Source of the DNA: Stappia taiwanensis
GTDB taxonomy: Bacteria; Pseudomonadota; Alphaproteobacteria; Rhizobiales; Stappiaceae
Assembly (NCBI RefSeq): GCF_014635285.1
Contig: NZ_BMCR01000002.1
Location: 186,001 to 250,000 of the forward strand
Length of the DNA: 64,000 bases
Direction: 5' to 3'
Shown here: positions 53,601-63,591 of the stretch, piece after piece
Position numbering within the stretch: the stretch's first letter is position 1
Layout of the letters: each line of letters opens with the position of its first letter
Program-made: the position numbers and the translations under genes
Notes under the pieces: model-generated
The model's input: only the letters and a program-made list of their open reading frames with translations
Told to the model about the DNA's origin: nothing
Databases searched by the model: none

Positions 53601-55799
53601 ATGATCCCCAACGATATCGAGATCACCACCGACCTGATCGAGGCCCATGGCCTGAAGCCCGACGAGTATGAGCGCATCCTTGCGCTGATCGGGCGCACGC
53701 CAAGCTTCACCGAGCTCGGTATCTTCTCCGCCATGTGGAACGAGCACTGTTCCTACAAGTCGTCGAAGAAGTGGCTGAAGACCCTGCCGACCGAAGGCCC
53801 GCGCGTGCTGCAGGGCCCGGGCGAGAACGCCGGCGTCGTCGATATCGGCGACGGTGAGACCGTGGTCTTCAAGATGGAAAGCCACAACCACCCCTCCTAC
53901 ATCGAGCCCTATCAGGGCGCGGCCACCGGGGTCGGCGGCATCCTGCGCGACGTGTTCACCATGGGCGCGCGCCCGGTGGCGGCGATGAATGCCCTGCGCT
54001 TCGGCGCGCCCGAGCATTCGCGCACCCGCCATCTGGTCTCCGGCGTCGTCGCCGGTGTCGGCGGCTATGGCAATTCCTTCGGCGTGCCGACGGTTGGCGG
54101 CGAGGTGGAGTTCCACGCCCGCTACAACGGCAACTGCCTGGTCAATGCCTTCGCCGCCGGCATCGCCCCGGCCGATGGCATCTTCCTGTCCAAGGCCGAG
54201 GGCGTCGGCCTGCCGGTGGTCTACCTGGGCGCCAAGACCGGACGCGACGGCGTCGGCGGCGCCACCATGGCCAGCGCCGAATTCGATGACGCCATCGACG
54301 AGAAGCGCCCGACCGTCCAGGTCGGCGACCCCTTCACCGAAAAATGCCTGCTGGAAGCCTGCCTGGAACTGATGGGCTCCGGCGCGGTGGTGGCGATCCA
54401 GGACATGGGCGCCGCAGGCCTTACCTGTTCGGCGGTGGAGATGGGCGCCAAGGGCAACCTTGGCATCGACCTCGACCTCGACCAGGTGCCGGTACGCGAA
54501 ACCGGCATGTCCGCCTATGAGATGATGCTGTCGGAGAGCCAGGAGCGGATGCTCATGGTGCTGCGGCCGGAAAAGGAAGCCGAAGCGGAAGCGATCTTCC
54601 GCAAATGGGGCCTCGACTTCGCCATCGTCGGCGTCACCACCGACACCCTGCGTTTCATTGTCCGGCACCAGGGCGACACGGTCGCCGATCTGCCGATCAA
54701 GGAGCTGGGCGACGAAGCGCCGGAATACGACCGCCCCTGGATCGAGAGCCCGAAGCGCGCCGTGCTCGCCGCCGAGGATGTGGCCGAGCCGGCCGACTAT
54801 GCCGACGCCCTCATGACCCTTGTCGGCAATGCCAATGGCGCTTCCCGCCGCTGGGTCTACGAGCAGTATGACACGCTGGTGCAGGGCAACAGCGTCGTCA
54901 CCCCCGGCGGCGACGCCGGCATCATCCGCGTTGGCGACAAGGGCAAGGCACTGGCCTTCAGTGTCGATGTTTGCCCGCGCTATGTGGAGGCCGATCCGTT
55001 CGAGGGCGGCAAGCAGGCGGTCGCCGAGTGCTGGCGCAACCTGACCGCCGTCGGCGCCGAGCCGCTGGCCGCCACCGACAACCTCAATTTCGGCAATCCG
55101 GAAAAGCCGGAGATCATGGGGCAGCTCGTCGGTGCCATCAAGGGCATCGGCGCGGCCTGTTCCGCGCTCGACATGCCGATCGTCTCCGGCAACGTCTCGC
55201 TCTACAACGAGACCAATGGCGAAGCGATCCTGCCGACCCCGGCGATGGGCGGCGTTGGCCTGATCGACGATGTCGACACCCGCGCCAGCCTTGCCCTCGC
55301 CAATGACGGCGACATCCTGCTGGTGATCGGCGGTCATGGCACCCATCTGGGTCAGAGCACCTATCTGCGCGACATCGTCGGCTCGGAAGTCGGCGCCCCG
55401 CCGCCGGTCGATCTGGCCGCCGAACGCCGCCGCGGCGATTTCGTGCGCGAGCTGATCCGCGCCCGCCGGGTGACCAGCGTCCATGACATCTCCTCCGGCG
55501 GCCTCGCCGTCGCCCTGGCGGAAATGGCCATGGCCGGAGACCGCGGCTGCCGCGTCAAGGTGCCGGCACCGGCCCATGCGGCGCTGTTCGGCGAGGACCA
55601 GGGCCGCTACGTTCTCGCGGTCTCCCCCGCCGAGGTCGCCGCCGTGACAGAGGATGCGCTCGACGCCGGAATCGAGCTCGTGGAGATCGGCTCGGTCACC
55701 GGGTCCGATTTGACGGTTGAGGACATTCTCACCATATCCGTTGCAAAGCTCCGCGAGAGCCACGAGACTTGGTTCCCGGACTACATGAGCGGCGCCTGA
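53601..55799 (+). CDS. purL: Phosphoribosylformylglycinamidine synthase subunit PurL (small type)
   Basis: A 732-residue synthetase of the three-subunit FGAM synthase. It has [12 protein letters not shown], the ATP and Mg motif [30 protein letters not shown], and the repeated AIRS-like second half ([43 protein letters not shown]). Its length and the absence of a glutaminase domain fit the need for PurS and PurQ, both nearby. ATG 53601 gives MIPNDIEIT; an in-frame start at 53556 is less likely. Confidence 0.96.
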   Translation: MIPNDIEITTDLIEAHGLKPDEYERILALIGRTPSFTELGIFSAMWNEHCSYKSSKKWLKTLPTEGPRVLQGPGENAGVVDIGDGETVVFKMESHNHPSYIEPYQGAATGVGGILRDVFTMGARPVAAMNALRFGAPEHSRTRHLVSGVVAGVGGYGNSFGVPTVGGEVEFHARYNGNCLVNAFAAGIAPADGIFLSKAEGVGLPVVYLGAKTGRDGVGGATMASAEFDDAIDEKRPTVQVGDPFTEKCLLEACLELMGSGAVVAIQDMGAAGLTCSAVEMGAKGNLGIDLDLDQVPVRETGMSAYEMMLSESQERMLMVLRPEKEAEAEAIFRKWGLDFAIVGVTTDTLRFIVRHQGDTVADLPIKELGDEAPEYDRPWIESPKRAVLAAEDVAEPADYADALMTLVGNANGASRRWVYEQYDTLVQGNSVVTPGGDAGIIRVGDKGKALAFSVDVCPRYVEADPFEGGKQAVAECWRNLTAVGAEPLAATDNLNFGNPEKPEIMGQLVGAIKGIGAACSALDMPIVSGNVSLYNETNGEAILPTPAMGGVGLIDDVDTRASLALANDGDILLVIGGHGTHLGQSTYLRDIVGSEVGAPPPVDLAAERRRGDFVRELIRARRVTSVHDISSGGLAVALAEMAMAGDRGCRVKVPAPAHAALFGEDQGRYVLAVSPAEVAAVTEDALDAGIELVEIGSVTGSDLTVEDILTISVAKLRESHETWFPDYMSGA

Positions 55800-55853
55800 C
55801 GGCGCAGACGTGGCACTGGAGCGCATCGACGCCCCGGCACAAAGGACATGAAC

Positions 55854-56087
55854 ATGGCAATGCAGGCACGTGAGATCGAGGCGTTGATCAAAGCATCCCT
55901 TCCCGACGCCCGGGTCGAGATCCGCGATCTCGCCGGCGATGGCGATCACTACGCCGCCGTCGTTGTCTCGGATGCCTTTCGCGGCAAGACCCGGGTGCAG
56001 CAGCACCAGATGGTCTATCAGGCGCTGAAGGGCAATATGGGCGGCGAATTGCACGCCCTGGCGCTTCAGACCAGCGCTCCGGACTGA
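55854..56087 (+). CDS. BolA family protein
   Basis: A 77-residue BolA-fold protein with [21 protein letters not shown], then [20 protein letters not shown], including the His that binds a shared Fe-S cluster with monothiol glutaredoxin. The glutaredoxin gene follows 56 bp downstream, the usual partner. ATG 55854 has AAAGGA at seven bases; another ATG lies two codons upstream. Confidence 0.92.
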   Translation: MAMQAREIEALIKASLPDARVEIRDLAGDGDHYAAVVVSDAFRGKTRVQQHQMVYQALKGNMGGELHALALQTSAPD

Positions 56088-56143
56088 GAAAACCCATCCC
56101 CCGCTCGCCGGCTCTTGACCCCGGCGGAACGAAAGGACGACCC

Positions 56144-56476
56144 ATGAGCATCGAAAACTGGATCAAGAACGAAGTCGACACCAATGACGTCGTTCTCTTC
56201 ATGAAGGGCACGCCCGCCTTCCCGCAGTGCGGGTTCTCCGGCCAGGTCGTGCAGATCCTCGACTACATCGGTGTGCCCTACAAGGGCATCAACGTGCTGG
56301 AAGACGATGACCTTCGCCAGGGCATCAAGAGCTTCTCCGACTGGCCGACCATTCCCCAGCTCTACGTCAAGGGCGAGTTCGTTGGCGGCTGCGACATCGT
56401 CCGCGAGATGTTCCAGAACCAGGAACTTCAGGCACATTTCGCCGAGAAGGGAATAAAGACGGGCCAGTCAGCCTGA
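56144..56476 (+). CDS. grxD: Monothiol CGFS glutaredoxin
   Basis: A 110-residue glutaredoxin. The active site is CGFS at residues 29-32 within [16 protein letters not shown], and [20 protein letters not shown] is the glutathione-binding text. CGFS proteins carry and deliver [2Fe-2S] clusters with BolA, encoded just upstream. A strong terminator follows, closing the purL-bolA-grxD unit. Confidence 0.96.
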   Translation: MSIENWIKNEVDTNDVVLFMKGTPAFPQCGFSGQVVQILDYIGVPYKGINVLEDDDLRQGIKSFSDWPTIPQLYVKGEFVGGCDIVREMFQNQELQAHFAEKGIKTGQSA

Positions 56477-56485
56477 AAAAATCCG

Positions 56486-56500
56486 TTAACAAATGGTTAA
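56486..56500. promoter_or_regulatory. Perfect CtrA-type box (TTAA-N7-TTAA)
   Basis: TTAAC-N6-TTAAC occurs at 56486-56501, between the grxD stop and its terminator hairpin. It matches the full CtrA motif. The nearest downstream gene is the small secreted protein at 56678, but the terminator lies between, so regulation of that gene is doubtful. Confidence 0.45.
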
Positions 56501-56503
56501 CGC

Positions 56504-56536
56504 ATGGCGGATCGAAGTCGATCCGCCATTTTTTTT
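56504..56536 (+). terminator. Intrinsic terminator after grxD
   Basis: ATGGCGGATCG (56504-56514) pairs with CGATCCGCCAT (56519-56529) around a 4-base loop, followed by eight Ts to 56536. Confidence 0.92.
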
Positions 56537-56677
56537 GCAAGATTTAAAGACTATGAAATTTTTTCCGAATCGCCGAAGCTGAACACTGGATGAATGCTTC
56601 CTTCAGGCAAGACACACCTGAGGTAGGGCATTGTTCAGTCCACATCTGGGACGACCGCCACCGAAAGGACCGGACCC

Positions 56678-56956
56678 ATGCGGATTGTCAAACTCATCAG
56701 CATCGGCTTCGCGCTCAGCCTCGGCCTGGGCCTTGTCACCATGGCCGCCGACAATGACAGCCGCCTTCGACGCATCGCCTGTGTCGACCTGATGGTCTTT
56801 GCCCCGCAAAGCGGCGTCAGCGACGCCGATACCTGCCGCGCCCATGGTGGACTGGCAAGCGAAGGCGCCGAAGAAGCCAAGTCCGGCCTTGTCATTCTCG
56901 TGCGCAACCGGCCCGTTGGGGCCGCGAACGGCCTCGACGCCAGCAAGGGGTCGTAG
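56678..56956 (+). CDS. Small secreted protein of unknown function
   Basis: A 92-residue product. A Sec signal peptide (MRIVKLISIGFALSLGLGL...TMAA) is followed by a short mature region with two cysteines (Cys35 in RRIACVD, Cys53 in DTCRAH) that may form a disulfide. I do not recognise the family. It has its own promoter space after the grxD terminator (56537-56677) and converges with the YegD-like gene. Confidence 0.65.
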   Translation: MRIVKLISIGFALSLGLGLVTMAADNDSRLRRIACVDLMVFAPQSGVSDADTCRAHGGLASEGAEEAKSGLVILVRNRPVGAANGLDASKGS

Positions 56957-56973
56957 CCCCCCGGCAACCGGGG

Positions 56974-58242
56974 TCAGCCCGTTCCGTATTTGCGCGCCGC
57001 ATCGAGCGCCAGCCCGGCGCCGACACTGCCGAACACATCGCCCTGCACCACCCGGGCTTGTGGGAACAGGCGTGTCAGCCGCTCGCGCACGAACGGCACG
57101 GACGCCGAGCCACCTGTCAGGAACACCGAGGAGATTGCCTCCGCGCCGACACCGGCCTGTTGCAGGCAGCCGGAAAGCGCCGTCTCGATGCCGCCAACGG
57201 CGCGCTCGATCGCCGCAACGAAATCCGTGCGCAGCACCTCGATATCCAGATTCTCCTCCGGCAGCGGGAAGGCGAACCGGTGCGCTTCCTCGCCGGACAA
57301 CGCGATCTTCACTTCCTCCACCGCGCCAGCCAATGCATGTCCCTGACGCTCGGAAACCACCGCCATCAGCCGGTCCACCAGCTCGGGCCGAGCCGCATCC
57401 TGCCTCAGACCGCGCAGCCGCGTATCGACCTGCGGCGCATAGAGGAAGTTGATGCGGTGCCAGGTGGCCAGCTCGAAATAGGCCCAGTTCGGCAGGTCGC
57501 GGTCCCCGTCGCGGGTCGGCGTGCCATAGCCGAGCGCCGGCATGATTTTCTTCAGGCTGAGCAACCGATCGAAATCGGTGCCGCCGATATGCACACCCGT
57601 GTTGGCGAGAATGTCCTCGCGCCGGTCGGGGCTGCGGCGGCGCTCCGGCGACACCCGCACGATGGCGAAATCGGAGGTGCCGCCGCCCAGGTCGATGATC
57701 ACGGCCAGCTCCTCGCCCTGTACCGATCGCTCATATTCGAGCGCGGCGGCAATCGGTTCGAACTGAAAGGCCACGGTGTCGAACCCTGAGGCGCGGGCAA
57801 TCGCTTCAAGCTCGCCTTCCGCGCGCCGGTCCGCCTCTTCATTGTCATCGACGAAATGCACCGGGCGACCCAGCACCACCTTGTCGAACGGCTGCCCCGC
57901 CGCCTCTTCCGCGCGGCGCTTCACCTGGCTCAGATAGAGGCCGATGATATCGGAGAAGCTCCAGCGCTTCGCCTTGATCGTGGTTTTTTCCGCCATGGTG
58001 CTGGAGCCGAGAACGCTCTTCAACGAGCGCATCAGCCGCCCCTCGACACCCTCGACATAGGCGCCGACAGCGGCCCGGCCGAAGCGCACGGAAGGGTCCT
58101 CGAAGGAAAAGAACAGGGTGCTTGGCAGCACCGCGCTTGCCCCCTCCAGGGGCAGCAGGCGGCTCTCCCCATCGGCGCCCAGAACCGAGGCGGTGGAATT
58201 GGACGTGCCGAAGTCAATGCCGCAGGGCATGGGGGTGGTCAT
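56974..58242 (-). CDS. YegD-like Hsp70-family protein
   Basis: A 422-residue actin/Hsp70-fold ATPase without the substrate-binding domain. The phosphate-1 motif is CGIDFGTSNST (7-17), phosphate-2 VIIDLGGGTSDFAIV, and the adenosine motif VFLTGGSASVPFV. Such truncated Hsp70 relatives (YegD) have no established client. GGAG precedes ATG 58242. It is downstream of ttcA on the same strand with a stem-loop between. Confidence 0.88.
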   Translation of the reverse strand: MTTPMPCGIDFGTSNSTASVLGADGESRLLPLEGASAVLPSTLFFSFEDPSVRFGRAAVGAYVEGVEGRLMRSLKSVLGSSTMAEKTTIKAKRWSFSDIIGLYLSQVKRRAEEAAGQPFDKVVLGRPVHFVDDNEEADRRAEGELEAIARASGFDTVAFQFEPIAAALEYERSVQGEELAVIIDLGGGTSDFAIVRVSPERRRSPDRREDILANTGVHIGGTDFDRLLSLKKIMPALGYGTPTRDGDRDLPNWAYFELATWHRINFLYAPQVDTRLRGLRQDAARPELVDRLMAVVSERQGHALAGAVEEVKIALSGEEAHRFAFPLPEENLDIEVLRTDFVAAIERAVGGIETALSGCLQQAGVGAEAISSVFLTGGSASVPFVRERLTRLFPQARVVQGDVFGSVGAGLALDAARKYGTG

Positions 58243-58297
58243 CTTGGAGGCTCCGAGAAAAAAGAGGCGCCGGCAACAGCGGGCACCCGAAAGACAA

Positions 58298-58323
58298 AGC
58301 CGGGAAAGGTTCCCTTCCCGGCT
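58298..58323 (-). terminator. Probable terminator after ttcA
   Basis: AGCCGGGAA and its partner at 58315-58323 form a 9-bp stem on the reverse strand, followed by TTTGTCTTT, a broken T-run. It lies 29 bp after the ttcA stop. Confidence 0.5.
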
Positions 58324-58351
58324 CTTGAAACAAAATCGGGGATGGATCGGA

Positions 58352-59341
58352 TCAGTCGGCGGCGAACATCCGTGCGTTCATGGCGGCGGCCGCCCCGCAA
58401 GGATCCGCCTCCTCATGAGCTCCCGCCGGCGCCGCGCCATCGGTGGCAAGCTCGATGAAGGGGAACAGCGCCGGATCATGCAGATGCGAGGGCCGCACAT
58501 GGGACAGCGCCCGCGCCATGACCCCGAGCCGGCCCGGGTTGTCCCGCTCCCAGCCTTCCAGCATCTTCTTGATCTCCGCCCGCTGCAGCCCGTCCTGACT
58601 GCCGCACAGATCGCACGGGATGATCGGAAACTCCATCGCCCGGGCAAACCGCCCGATGTCGGCCTCCGCCGAGCCCATCAGCGGCCGCAGCACGAACAGA
58701 TCGCCCTCGTCGTTGAGCAGCTTCGGCGGCATTGCCGCCAGACGACCGCCGTGAAACAGGTTCATCATCATCGTTTCCAGCGCATCTTCGCGGTGATGGC
58801 CGAGCACAATCGCCTCGCAGCCCTCCTCCCGCGCCGTGCGGTAGAGCAGTCCGCGCCGCAGCCGGGAGCACAGCGAGCAATAGGTCTTACTGGCCGGCAC
58901 CTTGTCGGTGACGATGGAATAGGTGTCCTCGCGCACGATCCGGTGCGGAATGTCATGAGCGGCGAAGAACGCCGGCAGCACATCGGCGGGAAAGCCCGGC
59001 TGCGCCTGGTCCAGATTGCAGGCCAGGAGATCGACCGGCAGCAGCCCCCGCCATTTCAGATCGAGCAGCACCGCCAGAAGCGTGTAGCTGTCCTTGCCGC
59101 CGGACAGGCAGACCAGCCAGCGCGGCGGCCGCGCGCGCGGCTCCTTCGGCAACATGCCATAGCGGTCGATGGTCTCGCGCACCTCGCGCAAAAGCCGCTT
59201 GCGCAGCTTCTTGAAGGCGACGGAGGACGGCGCGTTGCGGAAAAGCGGCGGGCAGTCGCTCTCCTGCGACGGCAAGGGGCGGTCGGCAGTGGCCGAGGCG
59301 TCGGTCATGACGGGCTGTTCAAGGCTCTGTTGGGGATCCAT
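58352..59341 (-). CDS. ttcA: tRNA 2-thiocytidine(32) synthetase
   Basis: A 329-residue Fe-S enzyme thiolating cytidine 32 in tRNA. The PP-loop is SGGKDS (80-85). Cys155 and Cys158 (in [11 protein letters not shown]), with Cys243/246 in PCDLCGSQ, provide cluster and catalytic cysteines; [20 protein letters not shown] is also diagnostic. The start is uncertain: ATG 59341 is used, with ATG 59308 eleven codons in; neither has a strong ribosome site. The N-terminal 35 residues are poorly conserved. Confidence 0.92.
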   Translation of the reverse strand: MDPQQSLEQPVMTDASATADRPLPSQESDCPPLFRNAPSSVAFKKLRKRLLREVRETIDRYGMLPKEPRARPPRWLVCLSGGKDSYTLLAVLLDLKWRGLLPVDLLACNLDQAQPGFPADVLPAFFAAHDIPHRIVREDTYSIVTDKVPASKTYCSLCSRLRRGLLYRTAREEGCEAIVLGHHREDALETMMMNLFHGGRLAAMPPKLLNDEGDLFVLRPLMGSAEADIGRFARAMEFPIIPCDLCGSQDGLQRAEIKKMLEGWERDNPGRLGVMARALSHVRPSHLHDPALFPFIELATDGAAPAGAHEEADPCGAAAAMNARMFAAD

Positions 59342-59498
59342 GGCGCGGCACAATGCCCGCGTTTCCCGCCCAAGGCAAGGCGGTGCGGGACCGGTCTTGC
59401 CTCAAGATCACGGTTCCGTCATCTTCGCCGGCCAATCTTCGCCCGCGACCCGCGCACCACCTGCCCGCCCACCGCCATCCCGTGAGGAGTTGCCAGCC

Positions 59499-59726
59499 TT
59501 GCCAAACAGCCCCCTCGTCGCCCAAGCCCGCGCCGCGCTGCCTGTTGCCCTCCTGCTGCTTGCGCCCGTTGTCCTTGGCGCCTGCGTCTCCGCATCGGTC
59601 GGTGGCGCGGTGCTGAGCCCGGCGCCACAGGGCGGCACGGAGATCTCCGCCGGTGCTGTCGGGGTCAGTGCCAGCCCCGCCGGGGCCGGCGTCGATACGG
59701 CCAGCGGATCGGCGATAATCCGCTGA
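59499..59726 (+). CDS. Small putative lipoprotein
   Basis: 75 residues from TTG 59499, nine bases after a GAGGAG ribosome site. The N-terminus ends in a lipobox, VVLGAC with Cys29, preceded by PVALLLLAP. The mature part is low-complexity, rich in Ser, Gly, Ala and Val. No family recognised. It is divergent from ttcA and converges with the Tat-MBL gene. Confidence 0.55.
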   Translation: MPNSPLVAQARAALPVALLLLAPVVLGACVSASVGGAVLSPAPQGGTEISAGAVGVSASPAGAGVDTASGSAIIR

Positions 59727-59745
59727 CCAGTGGGGGCGCGTTAGA

Positions 59746-60714
59746 TCAGGCCGCGACGTAGCGCCAGGTGCGATCCTTGACCTCGACCCGGCCGACGCCC
59801 GGCCAGGGCAGATGGTAGCCCACCAGCATCAGCCCGTCGGTGGCGGCACGGTCGAGCAGCGCGCGCCGCGTCTTCGCCGCCTGCTCGGGGATCTGGTCGG
59901 TGCTCGGCTGCCAGTCCGGCCGCTCGAATGAAATCGTCGGATGGGTGAGCGCATCGCCGGTCACCAGCAGTTGCGCACCGCCATCTTCGACCAGCACGGA
60001 CATGTGCCCCGGCGTGTGCCCGGGCGTGGCAATCATGGTAACGCCCGGCACCACCGCGTGATCCGCGCCGACCCGGGTGACCTTTTCGGCGACCGCACCA
60101 AGATTGCGCTGCGCCCCCAGGCCGAAGGCGTGGATCTCCTCCGGCGTCGACGTCAGGAAATCCGGGTTCATCCAGAAATCCCACTCCGCCGCGCCCATGA
60201 TGTACTCGGCATTGGAAAAGCGCTCGCTTTCGTCGAAATCATCGATGATGCCCCAGACGTGATCGGGATGGGCATGGGTGAGCAGCACATGGGTCACCGC
60301 CTCCCGGTCGATCCCGGCACTGTCGAAACTGTCGGCGAGCAACCCCGCATCTTCAAAGAAATTCATGCCCGCGCCGGTATCCACCAGAATCAGAGCGTCC
60401 CCCCGCTGCAACAGCGTGATGTTCAGCGCACTCGCCCGGGTGACCGGATCCTGCCCATGGGCGGTGAGGAACGCGGTCCGCTCCGCTTCCGGCACATTCG
60501 CGGCCAACGTCGAGGCGGGCAGCGTCAAGCCGCCATCGGTCAGCACCGTGACTTTGGTCTCGCCAAGAGCAAACCCATGCGCAGCTTCCGCCCGGGCGGC
60601 ATGGGGGCGCAGCATCGCACCGGCGCCAACGCCAGCGGCCCCGCTCAACGCCATGCGGGCGCCGCCCGTGGCCATGGCGCCACCTTTCAGAAACTGTCGT
60701 CTGGAAATCGTCAT
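59746..60714 (-). CDS. Tat-exported metallo-beta-lactamase-fold hydrolase
   Basis: A 322-residue MBL-fold protein. The twin-arginine signal is SRRQFLKG (residues 4-11), followed by a long Ala/Gly-rich hydrophobic stretch ending ARAEA. The metal motif THAHPDH lies at 146-152, with ATPGHTPGH and VTGDAL supplying later ligands. It should act in the periplasm, perhaps on a lactone or thioester. GGGAGG precedes ATG 60714. An exact ATTC-N8-GAAT palindrome sits in its promoter, as before the YeeE genes, suggesting control by a sulfur-sensing repressor. Confidence 0.88.
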   Translation of the reverse strand: MTISRRQFLKGGAMATGGARMALSGAAGVGAGAMLRPHAARAEAAHGFALGETKVTVLTDGGLTLPASTLAANVPEAERTAFLTAHGQDPVTRASALNITLLQRGDALILVDTGAGMNFFEDAGLLADSFDSAGIDREAVTHVLLTHAHPDHVWGIIDDFDESERFSNAEYIMGAAEWDFWMNPDFLTSTPEEIHAFGLGAQRNLGAVAEKVTRVGADHAVVPGVTMIATPGHTPGHMSVLVEDGGAQLLVTGDALTHPTISFERPDWQPSTDQIPEQAAKTRRALLDRAATDGLMLVGYHLPWPGVGRVEVKDRTWRYVAA

Positions 60715-60742
60715 GATTGGAGCTCCTCCCTTTGGAGGTGAT

Positions 60743-60764
60743 CATATTCTAATTACAGAATATG
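60743..60764. promoter_or_regulatory. ATTC-N8-GAAT palindromic operator upstream of the Tat-MBL gene
   Basis: CATATTCT-AATTAC-AGAATATG is a perfect 8-6-8 inverted repeat at 60743-60764, containing ATTC (60746-60749), eight bases, GAAT (60758-60761). It is 29 bp from the start codon and overlaps -10/-35-like sequence on the reverse strand. The motif equals the one at 27121-27136. Confidence 0.65.
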
Positions 60765-60843
60765 AAAAGCACCGAGTGGGCAATCGGATACAAGGTCTCA
60801 AGGCTCGCCGCTTGCGCAGCCGGGGCCGAATAACAAGCAAAAC

Positions 60844-60872
60844 AAAAAGGGCGCGCCACAGTGGCGCGCCCC
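60844..60872 (-). terminator. Intrinsic terminator after rpsD
   Basis: On the reverse strand GGGCGCGCCAC pairs with GTGGCGCGCCC, followed by TTTTTGTTTT (the TTTTT is the complement of 60844-60848). It lies 35 bp after the rpsD stop. Confidence 0.92.
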
Positions 60873-60906
60873 TTGTTGTCTGTCCTGGCGTTTGCGCAGG
60901 AAAGTA

Positions 60907-61524
60907 TCAGCGCGAGTAGAACTCGACGATCAGGTTCGGCTCCATCTGCACCGGGTACGGCACATCGGCGAGCTGCGGAACCTGCGTGAAGGTCGCGGTC
61001 ATCTTGCTGTGGTCGGCAACCACGTAGTCCGGCACATCACGCTCGGCGAGCTGGACGGATTCCAGAACGATGGCGAGCTGCTTGGACTTCTCGCGGACCT
61101 CGATCACGTCGCCCGGCTTGCAACGGTAGCTGGCGATGTTCACCCGGCGGCCGTTGACCTTGACGTGGCCGTGGTTGATGAACTGACGCGCAGCGAAGAC
61201 GGTCGGCACGAACTTGGCACGGTACACGACCGCGTCCAAGCGCCGCTCCAGAAGACCGATCAGGTTCTCGGAAGTGTCGCCCTTGAGACGCGCGGCTTCC
61301 ACGTAGATCTTGTGGAACTGCTTCTCGGAGATGTTGCCGTAGTAGCCCTTGAGCTTCTGCTTGGCGCGCAGCTGGATGCCGAAGTCGGACAGCTTGCCCT
61401 TGCGGCGCTGGCCATGCTGGCCCGGGCCATATTCGCGGCGGTTGGCCGGAGATTTCGGACGACCCCAGATGTTTTCGCCCATCCGGCGGTCGATTTTGTA
61501 CTTTACTCCGTGGCGCTTAGACAT
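60907..61524 (-). CDS. rpsD: 30S ribosomal protein S4
   Basis: A 205-residue primary rRNA-binding protein of the small subunit. It starts [18 protein letters not shown] and includes [20 protein letters not shown], the S4 RNA-binding segment [18 protein letters not shown], and [18 protein letters not shown] 61524 has AAAGGA. It is a lone S4 gene outside the main ribosomal operon, as usual in alphaproteobacteria. Confidence 0.98.
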   Translation of the reverse strand: MSKRHGVKYKIDRRMGENIWGRPKSPANRREYGPGQHGQRRKGKLSDFGIQLRAKQKLKGYYGNISEKQFHKIYVEAARLKGDTSENLIGLLERRLDAVVYRAKFVPTVFAARQFINHGHVKVNGRRVNIASYRCKPGDVIEVREKSKQLAIVLESVQLAERDVPDYVVADHSKMTATFTQVPQLADVPYPVQMEPNLIVEFYSR

Positions 61525-61756
61525 ACGCGGTTCCTTTGGTGTGTCTTGTTTATCAAGGAAACACGCCCTCCTCTCTTCCGAATCTGGCCCAAGGCCATCC
61601 CGGAAGCGACAGAACCTTCGGCCAAACAGCGCCGGCAAAAGGTTCGCGGGGGTGTGCACATACACTGAAGCGGGCCAAAGCGGCCCGCCAAGCGAGCGCA
61701 TCCCTAACCGAAAGCCCGGACCATGTCAAACCCGACAGGCGCCGTGCTTCCTCGTG

Positions 61757-62542
61757 TCAACGGTCCGAAAACCGCGCCGTCAGCCAGGTGAGATCCCGGC
61801 CCGAGCTCGCCAGCGCCAGATCCACCGGCGTCCCATCCGCCGACGCGGGTCCGCAGGCGCCTTCTTCGCCCAGTACCTCGGCGAGCCGACGGGCAATCGC
61901 CGGGGCGGGGTCGAGCCAGGTCACCGGCCAGGGCGCGATCCGCCGCAGCGCATCTTCAAGCAACGGAAAATGGGTGCAGGCGAGCACCACCACATCCGTT
62001 CTGGCGCCGTCCTTTTCCACGAAACAGGGGGCGATTTCGCGCAAGAGCGCAGCCTCGTCCAGCGGCTCGCCGGCGAGAAAGCGCTCCGCCAATCCGGCCA
62101 GATGCCGCGCCCCGACCAGAGTGATTGCCGTATCGGGCGCGAACCGGCGAATGAGATCGAAGGTATAGTCGCGTTTCACCGTCCCCGGGGTCGCCAGGAC
62201 CGAGACAAGCCCGGTCCGCGTCACCTGCGCCGCCGGCTTGATCGCCGGAACGGTGCCGACCACCGGAATGGTCAGCGCCGCCCGAAGCGGCGACAACACC
62301 AGAGTGGAGGCGGTGTTGCAGGCGATCACCACCGCGCGCGGGTCATGCGCGGCCACCAGATCGCCGATGAGGGACCGGCAGCGCTCCACCAGCACCGGCT
62401 CGGCCAGATCGCCATAGGGAAAGGCGACATCATCGGCCGCATAGACAATCGGCAGTGAGGGCAGAAGTGCCCGGATCCGCCGGACAACGCTCAAGCCGCC
62501 GACGCCGCTGTCGAACACCAGAACAGGCGCGGCGCCGGTCAT
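61757..62542 (-). CDS. murI: Glutamate racemase
   Basis: A 261-residue enzyme making D-glutamate for peptidoglycan. [12 protein letters not shown] opens the fold; the two catalytic cysteines are Cys75 (ACNTAST) and Cys189 (ACTHFPLL). [12 protein letters not shown] is also typical. It starts 8 bp after the upstream methyltransferase gene, so the two are probably co-transcribed. A gap of 232 bp separates it from rpsD. Confidence 0.95.
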   Translation of the reverse strand: MTGAAPVLVFDSGVGGLSVVRRIRALLPSLPIVYAADDVAFPYGDLAEPVLVERCRSLIGDLVAAHDPRAVVIACNTASTLVLSPLRAALTIPVVGTVPAIKPAAQVTRTGLVSVLATPGTVKRDYTFDLIRRFAPDTAITLVGARHLAGLAERFLAGEPLDEAALLREIAPCFVEKDGARTDVVVLACTHFPLLEDALRRIAPWPVTWLDPAPAIARRLAEVLGEEGACGPASADGTPVDLALASSGRDLTWLTARFSDR

Positions 62543-62550
62543 ATCGCCGA

Positions 62551-63384
62551 TCAGTCCGTCGCCGTGTCGCCAGTGTCGCCGGCGTCTGCCGCCTCGCCCC
62601 CATCATGCGGCCGGGTCGGGCGCCGTTCCAGGGCGGCGATCACCCCGCGCAAGGTCTTCACTTCCTGATCGGTCAGCGATGCCTTCTGAAAGATATTGCG
62701 CAAGTTGCGCACCATCGAGGGGCGCCGCTCGGGTGGGCGGAAGAAATTGACCCCGTCCAGCGCCCCTTCCAGATGCTCGAACAGGCGAATCAGATCGTCC
62801 TTGCTGGCCGGGGGATTGACCGTCTCGTCCAGCCGGAAGGGCAAGGCACCGGCATTGGCCTTCGTCCGCCATTCATAAGCGCAGACAAGCACCGCCTGGG
62901 CGATGTTGAGCGAGGCGAAATCCGGGTCCACCGGCAGGGTGACGATCTCGTTGGCAAGCGCCACCTCGTCATTGTTGAGGCCCCAGCGTTCCCGGCCGAA
63001 CAGATAGCCGGTCGCAGCCCCGCGCGCACCATGGGCCACCAGTGTTTCCGCCGCCTCGTCCGGACCGCGCACCGGCTTTGCCACCTCGCGCATCCGCGCG
63101 GTCGTGGCGAAGACGAAGGAAAGATCGGCCACCGCCTCCTCGACCGTGTCGAACACCTTGACCGCGTCGATGACGTGGTCGGCCCGGCTCGCCGCCGCGC
63201 GCGCCTTCTCGCTCGGCCAGCCGTCGCGCGGGCGCACGATGCGCAGATCCCTGAGGCCGAAGTTGGCCATGGCACGGGCGGCCGTGCCGATGTTCTCGCC
63301 CAGTTGCGGTTCGCACAGGATGACGCAAGGGGGCAGGATGTCGGTGCTGCGGGCAGCCGGATCGATGTTGGCATTGCGTGTCAT
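62551..63384 (-). CDS. TrmH-family RNA 2'-O-methyltransferase (TrmJ-like)
   Basis: A 277-residue SPOUT methyltransferase. [25 protein letters not shown] is split here as the N-terminal motif ([15 protein letters not shown]); [12 protein letters not shown] and [17 protein letters not shown] are motifs 2 and 3 of the TrmH/SpoU class. TrmJ-type enzymes methylate position 32 of tRNAs; the exact target is by homology. ATG 63384 is used; another ATG at 63402 is possible, and neither has a clear ribosome site. It is followed by murI. Confidence 0.88.
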   Translation of the reverse strand: MTRNANIDPAARSTDILPPCVILCEPQLGENIGTAARAMANFGLRDLRIVRPRDGWPSEKARAAASRADHVIDAVKVFDTVEEAVADLSFVFATTARMREVAKPVRGPDEAAETLVAHGARGAATGYLFGRERWGLNNDEVALANEIVTLPVDPDFASLNIAQAVLVCAYEWRTKANAGALPFRLDETVNPPASKDDLIRLFEHLEGALDGVNFFRPPERRPSMVRNLRNIFQKASLTDQEVKTLRGVIAALERRPTRPHDGGEAADAGDTGDTATD

Positions 63385-63591
63385 GGCGCGCAGATAGCCC
63401 ATTGCCGGCGGAAATGCCAGAGGCCCCTTTCCTCACCGACCGCACCTTTCGGCAAAAAAGCAGACGATGACAAAAGAGAAATAAGTTGGCCTTATATATT
63501 TTCCGTTGAAACATCGGACCGGCTCGCGCGAGGGGCGGTCCTCCCTGCCGGTACGCCGGAACTCTTACGGTCTCAAGACGAGGATCCCGCC

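Noticed and set aside
53559-56054. An 831-codon open frame antisense to purL and bolA
   Set aside because: A shadow of purL; no recognisable domain and no ribosome site.
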